In this document: piece by piece, positions 42,246 to 50,636 of the stretch
How positions within the stretch are numbered: position 1 is the first letter of the stretch
How the letters are laid out: the number at the start of each line of letters is the position of its first letter
NCBI GenBank assembly: GCA_945877035.1
Contig: CAMCQH010000011.1
Location: forward strand, 1 to 51,466
DNA: 51,466 bases
Direction of reading: 5' to 3'
Source of the DNA: an uncultured Clostridium sp.
GTDB taxonomy: Bacteria; Bacillota; Clostridia; TANB77; CAG-508
Made by a program: the position numbers and the translations under genes
The notes under the pieces: model-generated
Databases searched by the model: none
Told to the model about the DNA's origin: nothing
The model's input: only the letters and a program-made list of their open reading frames with translations

Positions 42246-42726
42246 TATTCAAGACATGATAGATGTAAATACTATAATAGGAGAGCCAATTGAAACTTCG
42301 AATAATATAGTTATAATACCAATATCAAAAGTATCATTTGGATTTGCAGCAGGAGGAAGTGAGTTTAAAGGAGAGACAATTGATGAATATAAAAAAGTAG
42401 AAAAAGAGGAACAAATTCAATATAGATTACCATTTGGCGGAGGTTCTGGTGCAGGTGTCACGATAAATCCGGTTGCGTTTTTAGTAATACAGTCAAATAA
42501 TGTAAAATTGATGCCAGTAAATCATTCTTCAAGTGTTGATAAATTACTAGATTATGTTCCAGATTTAATTGAAAAGACTAATTGCATGATGAACAAAATT
42601 GTAAATAATAAAAAGGAAGAGACTGAAAGAATTTTGAAAGAAATGCAGAAAAGAAACAGTAATGAGAATAATAAAAAAGATAATGGTAAAATTGAAGGTA
42701 ATAATATATCCCCAGAGGATGATTAA
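42199..42726 (+). CDS. ytfJ: Sporulation protein YtfJ (GerW family)
   Basis: 175 residues beginning EHPIEGLMTTAMNSIQDMI, with PISKVSFGFAAGGSEF and PFGGGSGAGVTINPVAFLVI, the GerW/YtfJ signature. A Lys/Asn/Glu-rich tail follows. The ATG lies after AAAGGTGA; its start overlaps the DUF2953 gene by 47 bp. GerW is needed for spore germination in Bacillus. Confidence 0.92.
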   Translation: MSEHPIEGLMTTAMNSIQDMIDVNTIIGEPIETSNNIVIIPISKVSFGFAAGGSEFKGETIDEYKKVEKEEQIQYRLPFGGGSGAGVTINPVAFLVIQSNNVKLMPVNHSSSVDKLLDYVPDLIEKTNCMMNKIVNNKKEETERILKEMQKRNSNENNKKDNGKIEGNNISPEDD

Positions 42727-42729
42727 AAT

Positions 42730-42770
42730 AAAAATGCGAATTAAGAAAATAAACTTGATTCGCATTTTTT
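42730..42770 (+). terminator. ytfJ terminator
   Basis: AAAAATGCGAAT and ATTCGCATTTTTT pair around an A-rich loop, with a T run. Confidence 0.85.
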
Positions 42771-42772
42771 AC

Positions 42773-42849
42773 TTTGTCGAAAACTTCTATATATTCGACA
42801 AAACTTCTGTTTTTTTGCTATTGGAAAATACTGGAAAAAGAATTATAAT
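42773..42849 (+). promoter_or_regulatory. spoIIA promoter with two inverted Spo0A boxes
   Basis: TTTGTCGAA (42773-42781) and its exact inverse TTCGACAAA (42794-42802) match the Spo0A box and are 21 bp apart. Downstream, TTGGAA (42821-42826) and TATAAT (42844-42849) are 17 bp apart. This pattern indicates activation by phosphorylated Spo0A of a sigma-A-type promoter. A classic sigma-H -35/-10 pair is less evident. It fits entry into sporulation. Confidence 0.8.
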
Positions 42850-42924
42850 ACATAAGAAAAGTAAAAAAGAAGGCAAAAAAATTCTTTTTCAAATTAAATT
42901 ACACAAGAGAAAGGAATGAAGAAA

Positions 42925-43236
42925 ATGGAATCAAAATTTTATGAAGAGGACAAGCTATTAGTTTTTAAAATTACAGATGAAATTGATGACTGTAATGTAC
43001 AAAAGATAAGGAGGAGAGCAGATTATGAAATTGAAAGATATATGCCTAGAAAAGTTATATTTGATTTTGATAGTGTTACTTTCATGGATAGTAGTGGAAT
43101 AGGACTACTAATAGGAAGATACAAATTTACAAATATGCTTGGTGGAAAATTAGAAGTAGCAAACTTAACACAAAATGTAAGAAAAATATTTGAAATGAGC
43201 GGTATATTAAAATTAATACCTGTTACAGAAATATAA
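42925..43236 (+). CDS. spoIIAA: Anti-sigma F factor antagonist SpoIIAA
   Basis: 103 residues of STAS fold. The phosphorylated serine lies in FMDSSGIGLLIGRYK (Ser57 from this start). Dephosphorylated SpoIIAA frees sigma F from SpoIIAB in the forespore. I prefer ATG 42925, with AAAGGA 9 bases upstream, to ATG 42916, which is too close to that site. Confidence 0.95.
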   Translation: MESKFYEEDKLLVFKITDEIDDCNVQKIRRRADYEIERYMPRKVIFDFDSVTFMDSSGIGLLIGRYKFTNMLGGKLEVANLTQNVRKIFEMSGILKLIPVTEI

Positions 43237-43293
43237 AAAGTTTGGCATAAAATAAAAATGACCAAGCTACCAAAATTATGAGGAGGACAAGCT

Positions 43294-43770
43294 ATGAAAG
43301 AACAAATTGAAAATGAAATGAAACTAGAATTTGTGAGCAAAGGAAGTAATGAAGCATTTGCAAGAATAACAGTTGCAGCTTTTGCATCTCAACTAGACCC
43401 TACAATTGAAGAATTAGCAGATATAAAAACAGCAGTATCAGAAGCTGTTACAAACTGCATAATACATGCATATGAAAACAAAAAAGGAATTATCAAAATA
43501 AATGCACAACTAAAAGATAATCAAATAATAATTCAAATATCAGATAATGGAAAAGGAATAGAAAATGTAGATATTGCAAAAGAACCATTATACACAACTA
43601 AACCTAATCTAGAAAGGTCAGGTATGGGCTTTACAATAATGGAAAGCTTTATGGATAGCATGAAAGTAGAGTCAATAGTTGGGTTAGGAACAAAAGTAAC
43701 TCTAGTGAAAACAATAAAAAAACAAGAAGAGCAAGAAGAAGAAACTTTAAGTAGTTTAACAAAAGAATAA
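43294..43770 (+). CDS. spoIIAB: Anti-sigma F factor SpoIIAB
   Basis: 158 residues of GHKL kinase fold: N box [13 protein letters not shown]1 [11 protein letters not shown] and G2 [14 protein letters not shown]. It binds and inhibits sigma F and phosphorylates SpoIIAA. GAGGAGG precedes the ATG. The gap to sigF is unusually long and contains a large hairpin. Confidence 0.96.
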   Translation: MKEQIENEMKLEFVSKGSNEAFARITVAAFASQLDPTIEELADIKTAVSEAVTNCIIHAYENKKGIIKINAQLKDNQIIIQISDNGKGIENVDIAKEPLYTTKPNLERSGMGFTIMESFMDSMKVESIVGLGTKVTLVKTIKKQEEQEEETLSSLTKE

Positions 43771-43788
43771 GATCTTTTTTAATCTAAA

Positions 43789-43881
43789 TAGACCGCCAAG
43801 CTATCTTTGGTAAAACTTTTATTTTATTCACCTTAACAGGATGAAAAAATAAAAGTGTTCCCAAACGCATGGCTACTCTAC
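43789..43881 (+). ncRNA. Long imperfect hairpin between spoIIAB and sigF
   Basis: About 93 bases fold on themselves: TAGA...GCCAAGC with GCATGGC...TCTA at the base, then TTTGG with CCAAA, and ACTTTTATTTTATTCACC with GGATGAAAAAATAAAAGT around TTAACA. There is no T run. spoIIAB and sigF are usually only a few bases apart, so a structured leader here is unusual and may control sigF translation or RNA stability. It is not a known riboswitch class that I recognise. Confidence 0.45.
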
Positions 43882-43921
43882 ATTTTGAAAAAAAGATTTT
43901 AATTTAATAGAGGTATAATGT

Positions 43922-44654
43922 ATGTATGAAAACGATATAAATTCAATAAAAAGAGCACAACAGCGGAGATAAGTTTGAAATGGAAAGACTTATTAAAGAC
44001 AACAACGGACTTATTTGGAGCATTGTAAAAAGATTTATGAATAGAGGATATGAAGTAGAAGACTTATATCAAATAGGATGCATAGGATTTATAAAATCAA
44101 TAAAAAGATTTGACACAAACTTTGAAGTAAAACTATCAACATATTCAGTACCATACATATTAGGAGAAATAAAAAGATTTATAAGAGATGATGGACCAAT
44201 TAAAGTTAGCAGAAGCATAAAAGAATTAAATGTAAAAATAAATGAATTAAAAAAGCATCATTTAATAAAAACAGGCAAAGAGATTACTCTTGAAGAGATA
44301 TGTAAAGAACTAAAAATAGAAAAAGAAGATGCAATAATAGCAATGGAATCTACAAATACAATAGAATCAATAGAGGGCGCTGCAAGTTCAGAAAATAAAG
44401 ATGGAAAACAACTTACTATATTTGATAAAATTTCAACCGGAAAAAATGAGGAAGAAATTATTACTAATAAGATGGTTGTTAATCAATTAATAAATGAATT
44501 AGAAGATAGGGATAAGGAAATAATATTACTTAGATTTTTTAAAGAGAAAACTCAAACAGAAGTTGCAAAAATACTTGGTATTAGTCAGGTTCAAGTTTCG
44601 AGAATAGAGAGAAAAATCTTGAATAATATGAAGACAAAATTGACTTCAGCATGA
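43922..44654 (+). CDS. sigF: Sporulation sigma factor F, read through a +1 shift at codon 15 (CGG)
   Basis: From ATG 43922 (AGAGGT 7 bases upstream) the frame reads MYENDINSIKRAQQ and meets CGG at 43964-43966, then AGA and a TAA stop. Skipping the C gives GGA GAT AAG and the protein continues GDKFEMERLIKDNNGLIWSIVKRF through region 2 (YEVEDLYQIGCIGFIKSIKRFD) to region 4 (TQTEVAKILGISQVQVSRIE). The decoded product is 243 residues, the normal SigF length, with the family's KRAQQGD-type start. Internal starting at ATG 43980 would remove the first 19 residues and lacks a well-spaced Shine-Dalgarno. The shift could gate synthesis of the first forespore sigma factor. Confidence 0.9.
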
Positions 44655-44668
44655 GGGAGGAAAGAACT

Positions 44669-45706
44669 TTGAAAAAAATTTTAATTTATTTATTATCTTT
44701 TATTTTAATATGTTTTATAGTACCAGCAATTCTTACTAGGAGGACAGCTTCTACGGTATCCCAAGAAAATTCAAATTTAGAAAAGGGGCAAAGTACAGAA
44801 AGTACAGCTAAACAGGAGAATATACAAGCAGAAAAAACAAATTATGAATATGCTAAATATGGAACAATTACTTTGCTACATAAAGAAACAGGAGAAACTG
44901 AGCAAGTGAAGCTAGACGATTATTTGTGTAATGTTGTATCTGCTGAAATGCCTGCTAGTTATGAAATCGAAGCATTAAAGGCACAAGCGATTGTTGCGAG
45001 GACATATACTGTATATAAGGTATTAAATAAAAAACATAATAATGCAGATATATGTGATGATTCGACTTGTTGCCAAGCTTGGATTTCTAAAGATGATAGA
45101 TTCGCAAAGTGGGAGGAAAGCCAAAGGGAAAGTAATTGGCAAAAAATATGTGAAGCTGTAAATAGTACAAAAGGTCAGATTATAACTTATGATAATCAAC
45201 CAATTAATGCATTTTTTCACTCAAATAGTGGAGGAGTTACAGAACTTCCTGTTAATGTGTGGGGAGGGACTGGATATCCATATTTGCAAAGTGTAGAGAC
45301 ATCAGGTGAAGATGCATATACACAATATGCATCAGAAGTGACTTTCACACAAGAGGAATTATTAAATAAATTAAAAGAAAAATATGAGGATATATCAATA
45401 GATTTTTTAAATAATGATGAGATTAAAATTTTAGAATATACTGAAAGTACGAGAGTTAAAACAATTAAATTTGGAAATCATGAACTTTCAGGTGTTGAGG
45501 CAAGAACTTTGTTTGGTTTAAAATCTACAAATTTTGAAATTATAAGAGATGGTGATAATATAAAATTTTCTGTAAAAGGTTATGGACATGGGGTTGGAAT
45601 GAGCCAAACTGGTGCTGATAGTATGGCAAAACAAGGAAGTACTGCAGAAGAGATTATTAAGCATTTTTATACTGGGGTGGAGATTAAAGATTTAAATTCT
45701 TTATAA
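44669..45706 (+). CDS. spoIID: Stage II sporulation protein D
   Basis: About 345 residues with an N-terminal membrane anchor (ILIYLLSFILICFIVPAIL) and a SpoIID/LytB domain: YLCNVVSAEMPASYEIEALKAQ (split over the line), HSNSGGVTE, and GYGHGVGMSQTGADSMAKQG. It is the lytic transglycosylase that thins peptidoglycan during engulfment. I prefer TTG 44669 after GGGAGG. An ATG at 44651 overlaps the sigF stop and has no ribosome site of its own. Confidence 0.93.
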   Translation: MKKILIYLLSFILICFIVPAILTRRTASTVSQENSNLEKGQSTESTAKQENIQAEKTNYEYAKYGTITLLHKETGETEQVKLDDYLCNVVSAEMPASYEIEALKAQAIVARTYTVYKVLNKKHNNADICDDSTCCQAWISKDDRFAKWEESQRESNWQKICEAVNSTKGQIITYDNQPINAFFHSNSGGVTELPVNVWGGTGYPYLQSVETSGEDAYTQYASEVTFTQEELLNKLKEKYEDISIDFLNNDEIKILEYTESTRVKTIKFGNHELSGVEARTLFGLKSTNFEIIRDGDNIKFSVKGYGHGVGMSQTGADSMAKQGSTAEEIIKHFYTGVEIKDLNSL

Positions 45707-45712
45707 GTTACC

Positions 45713-45925
45713 GTCGAAATTGTTTGTATATAAACGCTTTCTCAATATTAATGGCTTACTGCATAATTTAAGAAATTCTAGGCAATATTTTTGGCACCCT
45801 TTCTGTGCTCTTTCCTTTGAAAAGGAAAGCCACGAACATTTTCCAAAAATATTACAAAGAATTTCTAAAATTATTTCGTTCACACATTAATATTTAGAAA
45901 GCGTTTATATACAAGCAATTTCGAC
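45713..45925. repeat. 213-bp fold-back element between spoIID and spoIIQ
   Basis: Arms 45713-45753 and 45885-45925 are inverted repeats matching at 39 of 41 positions. Inner arms (about 45763-45794 and 45844-45875) also pair, and the centre holds a hairpin of CTTTCCTTT with AAAGGAAAG. The whole element can fold as one long hairpin. It shares the design, but not the sequence, of the elements at 1084 and 15160. It fills most of the 328-bp gap; no gene is seen there. Confidence 0.75.
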
Positions 45926-46034
45926 TAGTTTGGAATATAAAATCATTAATGTTTATATATTAAAATTTATTTAATGTATATTTCTATAAAATCCGGAAAT
46001 AATTGTAATAGAAATAAATTTTAAGGAGGATTTT

Positions 46035-46880
46035 ATGAGAAGAGATATGAGAAAGAAAAGTAACCAAGATGATGAGTTAAATATGAAAATTATAAAATAT
46101 TCAGGAATAGGAATTGCTATTTTATCGGTAATTGTATTTGGTCTTTTAATATATAGCAAGAGTTTAAATGATGAAGTTAAAGAGGGAACTTTGACAGGTG
46201 AACAAGTAGCAAATATTTTAAATAATACAAAATCTTCAGAAAATACTGAAAGTGCTAGTACAGAAATTGGAAAGAGTGTAAATGAAGCGGAGACAGAATT
46301 AAACGAAAATAATACTGTTTCAAATAATACAACAAGTACAACAAGCTCGACTAATACTAATTCAAATACTAATGTTTTAACAACAAATAAAGTAACTTCA
46401 AATAATGAAACAAACCAAACTAATAGTAAAGTTGAAGAAAAAGAGACAACTGAAACAGAAGAAAAAACTGTTGAATTGAGTTTTGAAAAACCTGTAGAAG
46501 GAGATATTGTTAGAGATTTTGCTGTTGATAGTTTAATATATTCAGATACTTTACAAGAGTGGACAACTCATACAGGAATTGATATAAAGGCAGAAAAAAC
46601 AACAGTAGTAAAAGCAGCTGAAGCTGGAACTGTAAAGAATATTAAAAATGATCCAAGATATGGCTTAACAATAATAATTGAGCATGCAAATGGATTCCAA
46701 ACTGTTTATTCAAATTTATTAACTTCTGAATTTGTTGTTGAGGGTGAAAAAGTTGAAAAAGGACAGTCTCTTGGAACTGTAGGAAATACAGCAGCATTTG
46801 AAATTGCAGATGAACCTCATCTCCATTTTGAAATTTTGAAGGATTCTGTTCAAGTTGATCCTAATATATATTTAAAGTAA
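46035..46880 (+). CDS. spoIIQ: Stage II sporulation protein Q (M23 domain)
   Basis: 281 residues: one N-terminal membrane segment (about 25-45), a Ser/Thr/Asn-rich linker, and a LytM/M23 domain from about 155. HTGIDI and HLHFEI keep the metal and catalytic residues, as in clostridial SpoIIQ, whereas Bacillus SpoIIQ is degenerate. SpoIIQ links forespore to mother cell with SpoIIIAH. The position after spoIID supports the assignment. AAGGAGG precedes the ATG. Confidence 0.88.
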   Translation: MRRDMRKKSNQDDELNMKIIKYSGIGIAILSVIVFGLLIYSKSLNDEVKEGTLTGEQVANILNNTKSSENTESASTEIGKSVNEAETELNENNTVSNNTTSTTSSTNTNSNTNVLTTNKVTSNNETNQTNSKVEEKETTETEEKTVELSFEKPVEGDIVRDFAVDSLIYSDTLQEWTTHTGIDIKAEKTTVVKAAEAGTVKNIKNDPRYGLTIIIEHANGFQTVYSNLLTSEFVVEGEKVEKGQSLGTVGNTAAFEIADEPHLHFEILKDSVQVDPNIYLK

Positions 46881-46909
46881 TGAAACAGTGTAGTGCTGTT
46901 TCATTTTTT
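46881..46909 (+). terminator. spoIIQ terminator
   Basis: TGAAACAG and CTGTTTCA pair around TGTAGTG, followed by a T run. Confidence 0.8.
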
Positions 46910-46921
46910 GTTTAAAATCAC

Positions 46922-46950
46922 TTGACAACTAGACAACATATTGATAATAT
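46922..46950 (+). promoter_or_regulatory. yqeG promoter
   Basis: TTGACA (46922-46927) and TAATAT (46945-46950) are 17 bp apart, 35 bases before the ATG. Confidence 0.75.
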
Positions 46951-46985
46951 AAATAAAACAGAAAACCGAAGAAAGAGAAGGAAAA

Positions 46986-47504
46986 ATGAAATCACTATAT
47001 CCAAATATATATTTAAACAAAGTAGAAGAAATAACAATACAAACACTAATAAAAAATAAAATAAAACTACTAATATTAGACGTAGATAACACATTAATAG
47101 ATTACTACAAAAATCTATCAGAAGAAGTAATAAACTGGGCAAAAGAAATGAAAGGTCAAGGAATAAAACTATACATATTATCAAACACAAACAATGAAGA
47201 AAAAGTAAAAAAAGTAGCCCAAAAGCTAGATATACCATACAAATACTTTGCAATGAAACCACTAAAAAGAGGCTTCAAATATATACAAAAAGAAACAAAC
47301 ATAAAACCAGAAAACATAGCAGTTGTAGGAGACCAAATATTCACAGATGTATTAGGCGGAAACAGAAGCAAAATGTTTACAATATTAGTAGAACCAATAG
47401 ACAGTAAAAAAGATTATTGGTACACAGCATGGAAAAGACCAATAGAAAACAAAATAAAAAATAAGTATAAAACAAAAGAGGAGAAAAATAACAATGTATA
47501 TTAA
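46986..47504 (+). CDS. yqeG: YqeG family HAD phosphatase
   Basis: 172 residues of the HAD subfamily IIIA: LLILDVDNTLID (nucleophile Asp), LYILSNTN, and KPLKRGF...VVGDQIFTDVLGG. It overlaps the next gene by 11 bp, so the two are translated together. The physiological substrate is unknown; in other Firmicutes it lies near the ribosome-assembly GTPase yqeH. Confidence 0.9.
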   Translation: MKSLYPNIYLNKVEEITIQTLIKNKIKLLILDVDNTLIDYYKNLSEEVINWAKEMKGQGIKLYILSNTNNEEKVKKVAQKLDIPYKYFAMKPLKRGFKYIQKETNIKPENIAVVGDQIFTDVLGGNRSKMFTILVEPIDSKKDYWYTAWKRPIENKIKNKYKTKEEKNNNVY

Positions 47505-48247
47505 TGAAACACATATATTATATTACGCAATTGTTGCAATACTAGGACTTTTTGTCGGAATGTTTGTAGACTGGATGAACAAAAGACTACCTGATTACAA
47601 AAAAGTATTTTCAAAAGAAATATTCACAGAATATTTTGCAGAATTCAAACCAAATTACATATTAATGCTAATAACATCAGCAATTTATGTAGCATTATTA
47701 TATTTTTATGGAATAAAAGATACATTCATAGCAAATTTAGATTTAATAAAATTTATGATATTAACACCAATGCTATTATCAGCATTTGTAATAGATTATA
47801 GACTACAAATAATTCCAAACAGACTAAATTTAACAATGTTTGAAATAGGACTAGTAATAGCATTTTTATATGGGCTATCAGATGTAGCAATAACAATAAA
47901 CATGGCACTTGGAATGTTAGCAGGAGGAGGAATATTCCTACTAATTACACTAATCGGACGGAGCAATATATGGAAAAGAAGCCATGGGATTTGGTGATGT
48001 AAAACTAATGGGAGCATTAGGGCTATATTTTGGGTTATCAAACATAATTGTTATAACATTATTATCATTTTTAATAGGAGCAATATTAAGTATAATATTA
48101 CTAGCAACAAAAATTAAAAAAATGGATGAATACATACCATTTGGACCATTTATAGTACTTGGAACATTTATAAGCATATATGTACCATTTGAGGTAATAA
48201 AAAATGTATTATTAGAATTTTTTACATTAGGATTATACAGGGGGTAG
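47494..48247 (+). CDS. Prepilin peptidase (A24), read through a +1 shift at a CGG codon
   Basis: The two frames make one membrane peptidase of about 250 residues. The first frame carries several membrane helices and the first catalytic Asp in FVIDYRLQIIPN. It runs to ITLIGG followed by CGG (47959-47961). Without a shift it ends 12 codons later. Skipping the C gives GGA GCA ATA TAT GGA and continues GKEAMGFGDVKLMGALG with the second catalytic Asp in the GxGD motif. The decoded GGAIYGKEAMGFGDVK junction is exactly the family pattern. The enzyme would cleave and possibly methylate the pilin-like proteins of this window. The N-terminal zinc-cysteine domain of longer PilD proteins is absent. Confidence 0.92.
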
Positions 48248-48345
48248 AAGTCAGAGGTAAGAGGTTAGAGGTCAGAGGTCAGAGGTTAGAAGTTAGAATG
48301 TTTTACAATGTTCTACTTCACTAACCTCCATTTCACCAACCTCTC
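48247..48345 (+). repeat. Heptamer/15-mer fold-back repeat upstream of the M24 peptidase (copy 3)
   Basis: GAGGTTA/GAGGTCA heptamers are followed by TTCACTAACCTCCAT and TTCACCAACCTCTC units, then by the ribosome binding site GGGGGAG. The organisation is the same as at 12704 and 27580. Confidence 0.75.
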
Positions 48346-48363
48346 AATAAGGGGGAGTTTTAA

Positions 48364-49422
48364 ATGAATTCAAAACTACAATGGTTACGAAATAAAATGT
48401 CAGGTTTGAATTTGCAAGGAATAATAATATCAAATCCAATAAATATAAAATACTTAACAAATATAGATGCAGAAGGAACTTTAATAATTACACCAAAAGA
48501 GAATATATATATAACAGATGGTAGATATATAGAACATGTTCATAGTATATTAACACTATTTGATGAAATAATAGTATATGATGTAAATGACGTATCAAGA
48601 GATGATTATGAAAACTTCTTTATGTTTTGCGAAAATGTTGGATTTGAAGAACATTACATATTTTATGCAACTTATAAAGAATATATTAGAAAATATAAAA
48701 TAAACAATTTTGTTGAAACAGAATATATAATAGAAAAGCAAAGAATGATAAAGGATGAAGAAGAATTAAGGAATATAATAAAAGCATGTAATATAACAGA
48801 TGAATGTTATAAATACATTTTAAGTTATATAAAACCAGGAATGACAGAAAAACAAATAGCAAAAGAAATTGAAGATTACTATTGTGAAAGAACAGATGGA
48901 TTATCCTTTGACACAATAGTAGCATCTGGAGAAAACACTTCAAAACCACATGCAGTACCAACAGACAGAAAAATACAAGAAAAAGATATTATAACAATAG
49001 ACATGGGATGTAAAGTAAATGGATATTGTTCAGATATGACAAGAACCTTTTTTGTAGGCGAGCCAACAGAAGAAATGAAAAAAGTGTATGATTTAGTTTT
49101 AAATAATCAAAAATTTGCACTTGAACAATATAAAGATGGAGCAAGTACAAGACAAATTACAAAAATGATAGAAAATGACTTTAAATTAAATGGATATGAT
49201 TTAATTCATAGTTTAGGACATGGGGTAGGATTAGAAATTCATGAGCCACCATATATAAGTTATAGAAATGACACTTCTTTAAGAGAAAATATGGTAGTTA
49301 CAGATGAGCCAGGCATTTATATTCCAGGAAAATTTGGAATAAGAATTGAAGATACAGTTCAAATCACAAAATTTGGATGTGTAAGTCTAACAAATTCGGA
49401 TAAAAATTGTATTATAATTTAG
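48364..49422 (+). CDS. M24 family Xaa-Pro aminopeptidase
   Basis: 352 residues: a creatinase-like N-terminal domain (about 1-120) and a pita-bread metallopeptidase. Metal ligands are seen in TIDMGCKVNGYCSDMTRTF (two Asp), LGHGVGLEIHEPP (His), TDEPGIYIPG (Glu) and RIEDTV (Glu). It releases N-terminal residues before proline. The neighbouring efp gene also concerns proline (rescue at polyproline), a frequent gene pair in Firmicutes. Confidence 0.93.
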   Translation: MNSKLQWLRNKMSGLNLQGIIISNPINIKYLTNIDAEGTLIITPKENIYITDGRYIEHVHSILTLFDEIIVYDVNDVSRDDYENFFMFCENVGFEEHYIFYATYKEYIRKYKINNFVETEYIIEKQRMIKDEEELRNIIKACNITDECYKYILSYIKPGMTEKQIAKEIEDYYCERTDGLSFDTIVASGENTSKPHAVPTDRKIQEKDIITIDMGCKVNGYCSDMTRTFFVGEPTEEMKKVYDLVLNNQKFALEQYKDGASTRQITKMIENDFKLNGYDLIHSLGHGVGLEIHEPPYISYRNDTSLRENMVVTDEPGIYIPGKFGIRIEDTVQITKFGCVSLTNSDKNCIII

Positions 49423-49606
49423 AGGTTGGAAGTTAGATGTTAGAGAAATACCTCTTTAAAATTCTTATAAGTATAGGGGTTGATTTTTACCTAAATTTGT
49501 AGTAAAATGATAAAAGTTAAAAATAAGATTTAGAGGTTAGAGGTTTGGGGTTAGAAGTTCAAATATTTAATATCCACTTCACCAACCTCCATTTCACTAA
49601 CCTCCA
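49421..49606 (+). repeat. Heptamer/15-mer fold-back repeats upstream of efp (copy 4, with a small extra piece)
   Basis: A short array at 49421-49454 folds against its own CCTC end. A larger one at 49532-49606 has GAGGTTA units and TTCACCAACCTCCAT / TTCACTAACCTCC units, ending just before AAAGGAG of efp. Between the two lies an AT-rich stretch without other features. Confidence 0.7.
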
Positions 49607-49627
49607 AAAGTGAAAGGAGAAATAAAA

Positions 49628-50194
49628 ATGGCAGGAGTATATTCAGCAGGAGATTTTAGAAATGGAACAACATTCGAAATGGAAGGAAATGTATTTAGAG
49701 TAGTAGAATTCCAACATGTAAAACCAGGAAAGGGATCAGCATTTGTAAGAACAAAATTAAAAAATGTAATAACAGGAGCAACATTAGAAAAAACATTTAA
49801 CCCATCAGATAAATTTCCAGGAGCAGAAATTGAAAGAAAAACAATGCAATATTTATATGAAGATGGAGATTTATACTATTTTATGGACAATGAAACATAT
49901 GACCAAATGCCTTTAAACAAAGAAACATTAGGAGATTGTTTAAAATATTTAAAAGAAAACATGGAAGTTACAATTCTTTCATACAAAGGAAATGTATTTG
50001 CAGTTGAACCACCAATATTTGTTGAGTTAGAAGTTACATATACAGAACCAGGATTTGCTGGAAACACAACAACAACTTCAGGAAAACCAGCAACATTAGA
50101 AACAGGTTTAGAATTACAAGTTCCAATGTTTGTTAATATAGGTGATGTACTAAGAATAGACACAAGAACATGTGAATACATGGAAAGAGTATAG
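49628..50194 (+). CDS. efp: Translation elongation factor P
   Basis: 188 residues, three beta barrels. The tip loop [13 protein letters not shown] has Lys35 as the possible modification site. I chose ATG 49628 with AAAGGAG 8 bases upstream; the GTG at 49610 lies before that site. EF-P relieves ribosomes stalled at consecutive prolines. Confidence 0.96.
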   Translation: MAGVYSAGDFRNGTTFEMEGNVFRVVEFQHVKPGKGSAFVRTKLKNVITGATLEKTFNPSDKFPGAEIERKTMQYLYEDGDLYYFMDNETYDQMPLNKETLGDCLKYLKENMEVTILSYKGNVFAVEPPIFVELEVTYTEPGFAGNTTTTSGKPATLETGLELQVPMFVNIGDVLRIDTRTCEYMERV

Positions 50195-50222
50195 ATAATT
50201 AAAAAGAAAGTGAGATTAAGTA

Positions 50223-50594
50223 ATGAGTGAATCAAATCTTAATGAACAAATTGAAAAGATTCTAAAAGAAATTAAAGAGTTAAAAGAAAATCAAAAAGCA
50301 ATGAATGAAAAAATGACAAAAATGCAACAAGTAATTGACCATATAGAAAGCGACATATATTTAGATGAATTTTGCGACTGTGAAGATGATTGTGATTTTG
50401 AAATTGTTTGTCCATATTGCGAATATGAATTTCTTATAAATCCAGAAGAACATAAATACGAAGTTGAATGTCCAGAATGTAAAAATGTAATTGAATTAGA
50501 CTGGACAGGAGATTTTAATGAAGAAGACAAATGCCCAGGACATTGTCACGGATGTTCTGGTTGCGAAGATTCTGATGAAGATGAAGATATGTAA
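50223..50594 (+). CDS. Coiled-coil and zinc-ribbon protein downstream of efp
   Basis: 123 residues. A coiled coil (about 5-45) precedes a cysteine-rich region: CDCEDDC, then a zinc ribbon CPYCEYEFLI...CPECKNVIEL, then CPGHCHGCSGC and an acidic tail. It resembles the small clostridial protein commonly found after efp (named after C. difficile CD1247). Its function is unknown. It probably shares the efp transcript. Confidence 0.7.
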   Translation: MSESNLNEQIEKILKEIKELKENQKAMNEKMTKMQQVIDHIESDIYLDEFCDCEDDCDFEIVCPYCEYEFLINPEEHKYEVECPECKNVIELDWTGDFNEEDKCPGHCHGCSGCEDSDEDEDM

Positions 50595-50636
50595 AAAATA
50601 GGGATTATGGGCCAGGCCTCCAAATCCCTATTTTTA
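50593..50636. terminator. Bidirectional terminator of the repeated GGGATT...AATCCC family
   Basis: AAATAGGGATT pairs with AAATCCCTATTT, with an inner GGGCCAGGCC. It closely resembles the hairpin at 3611-3647 and serves the converging genes 50223-50594 and 50634-51230. Confidence 0.8.

Noticed and set aside
42662-42919. 85-residue ORF across the ytfJ terminator and spoIIA promoter
   Set aside because: It runs through a terminator, Spo0A boxes and a promoter and is very Lys/Ile-rich; it is not a gene.
43789-43881. Cyclic-di-GMP riboswitch between spoIIAB and sigF
   Set aside because: A GCATGGC segment gave a superficial resemblance, but the conserved core and tetraloop-receptor parts are lacking.
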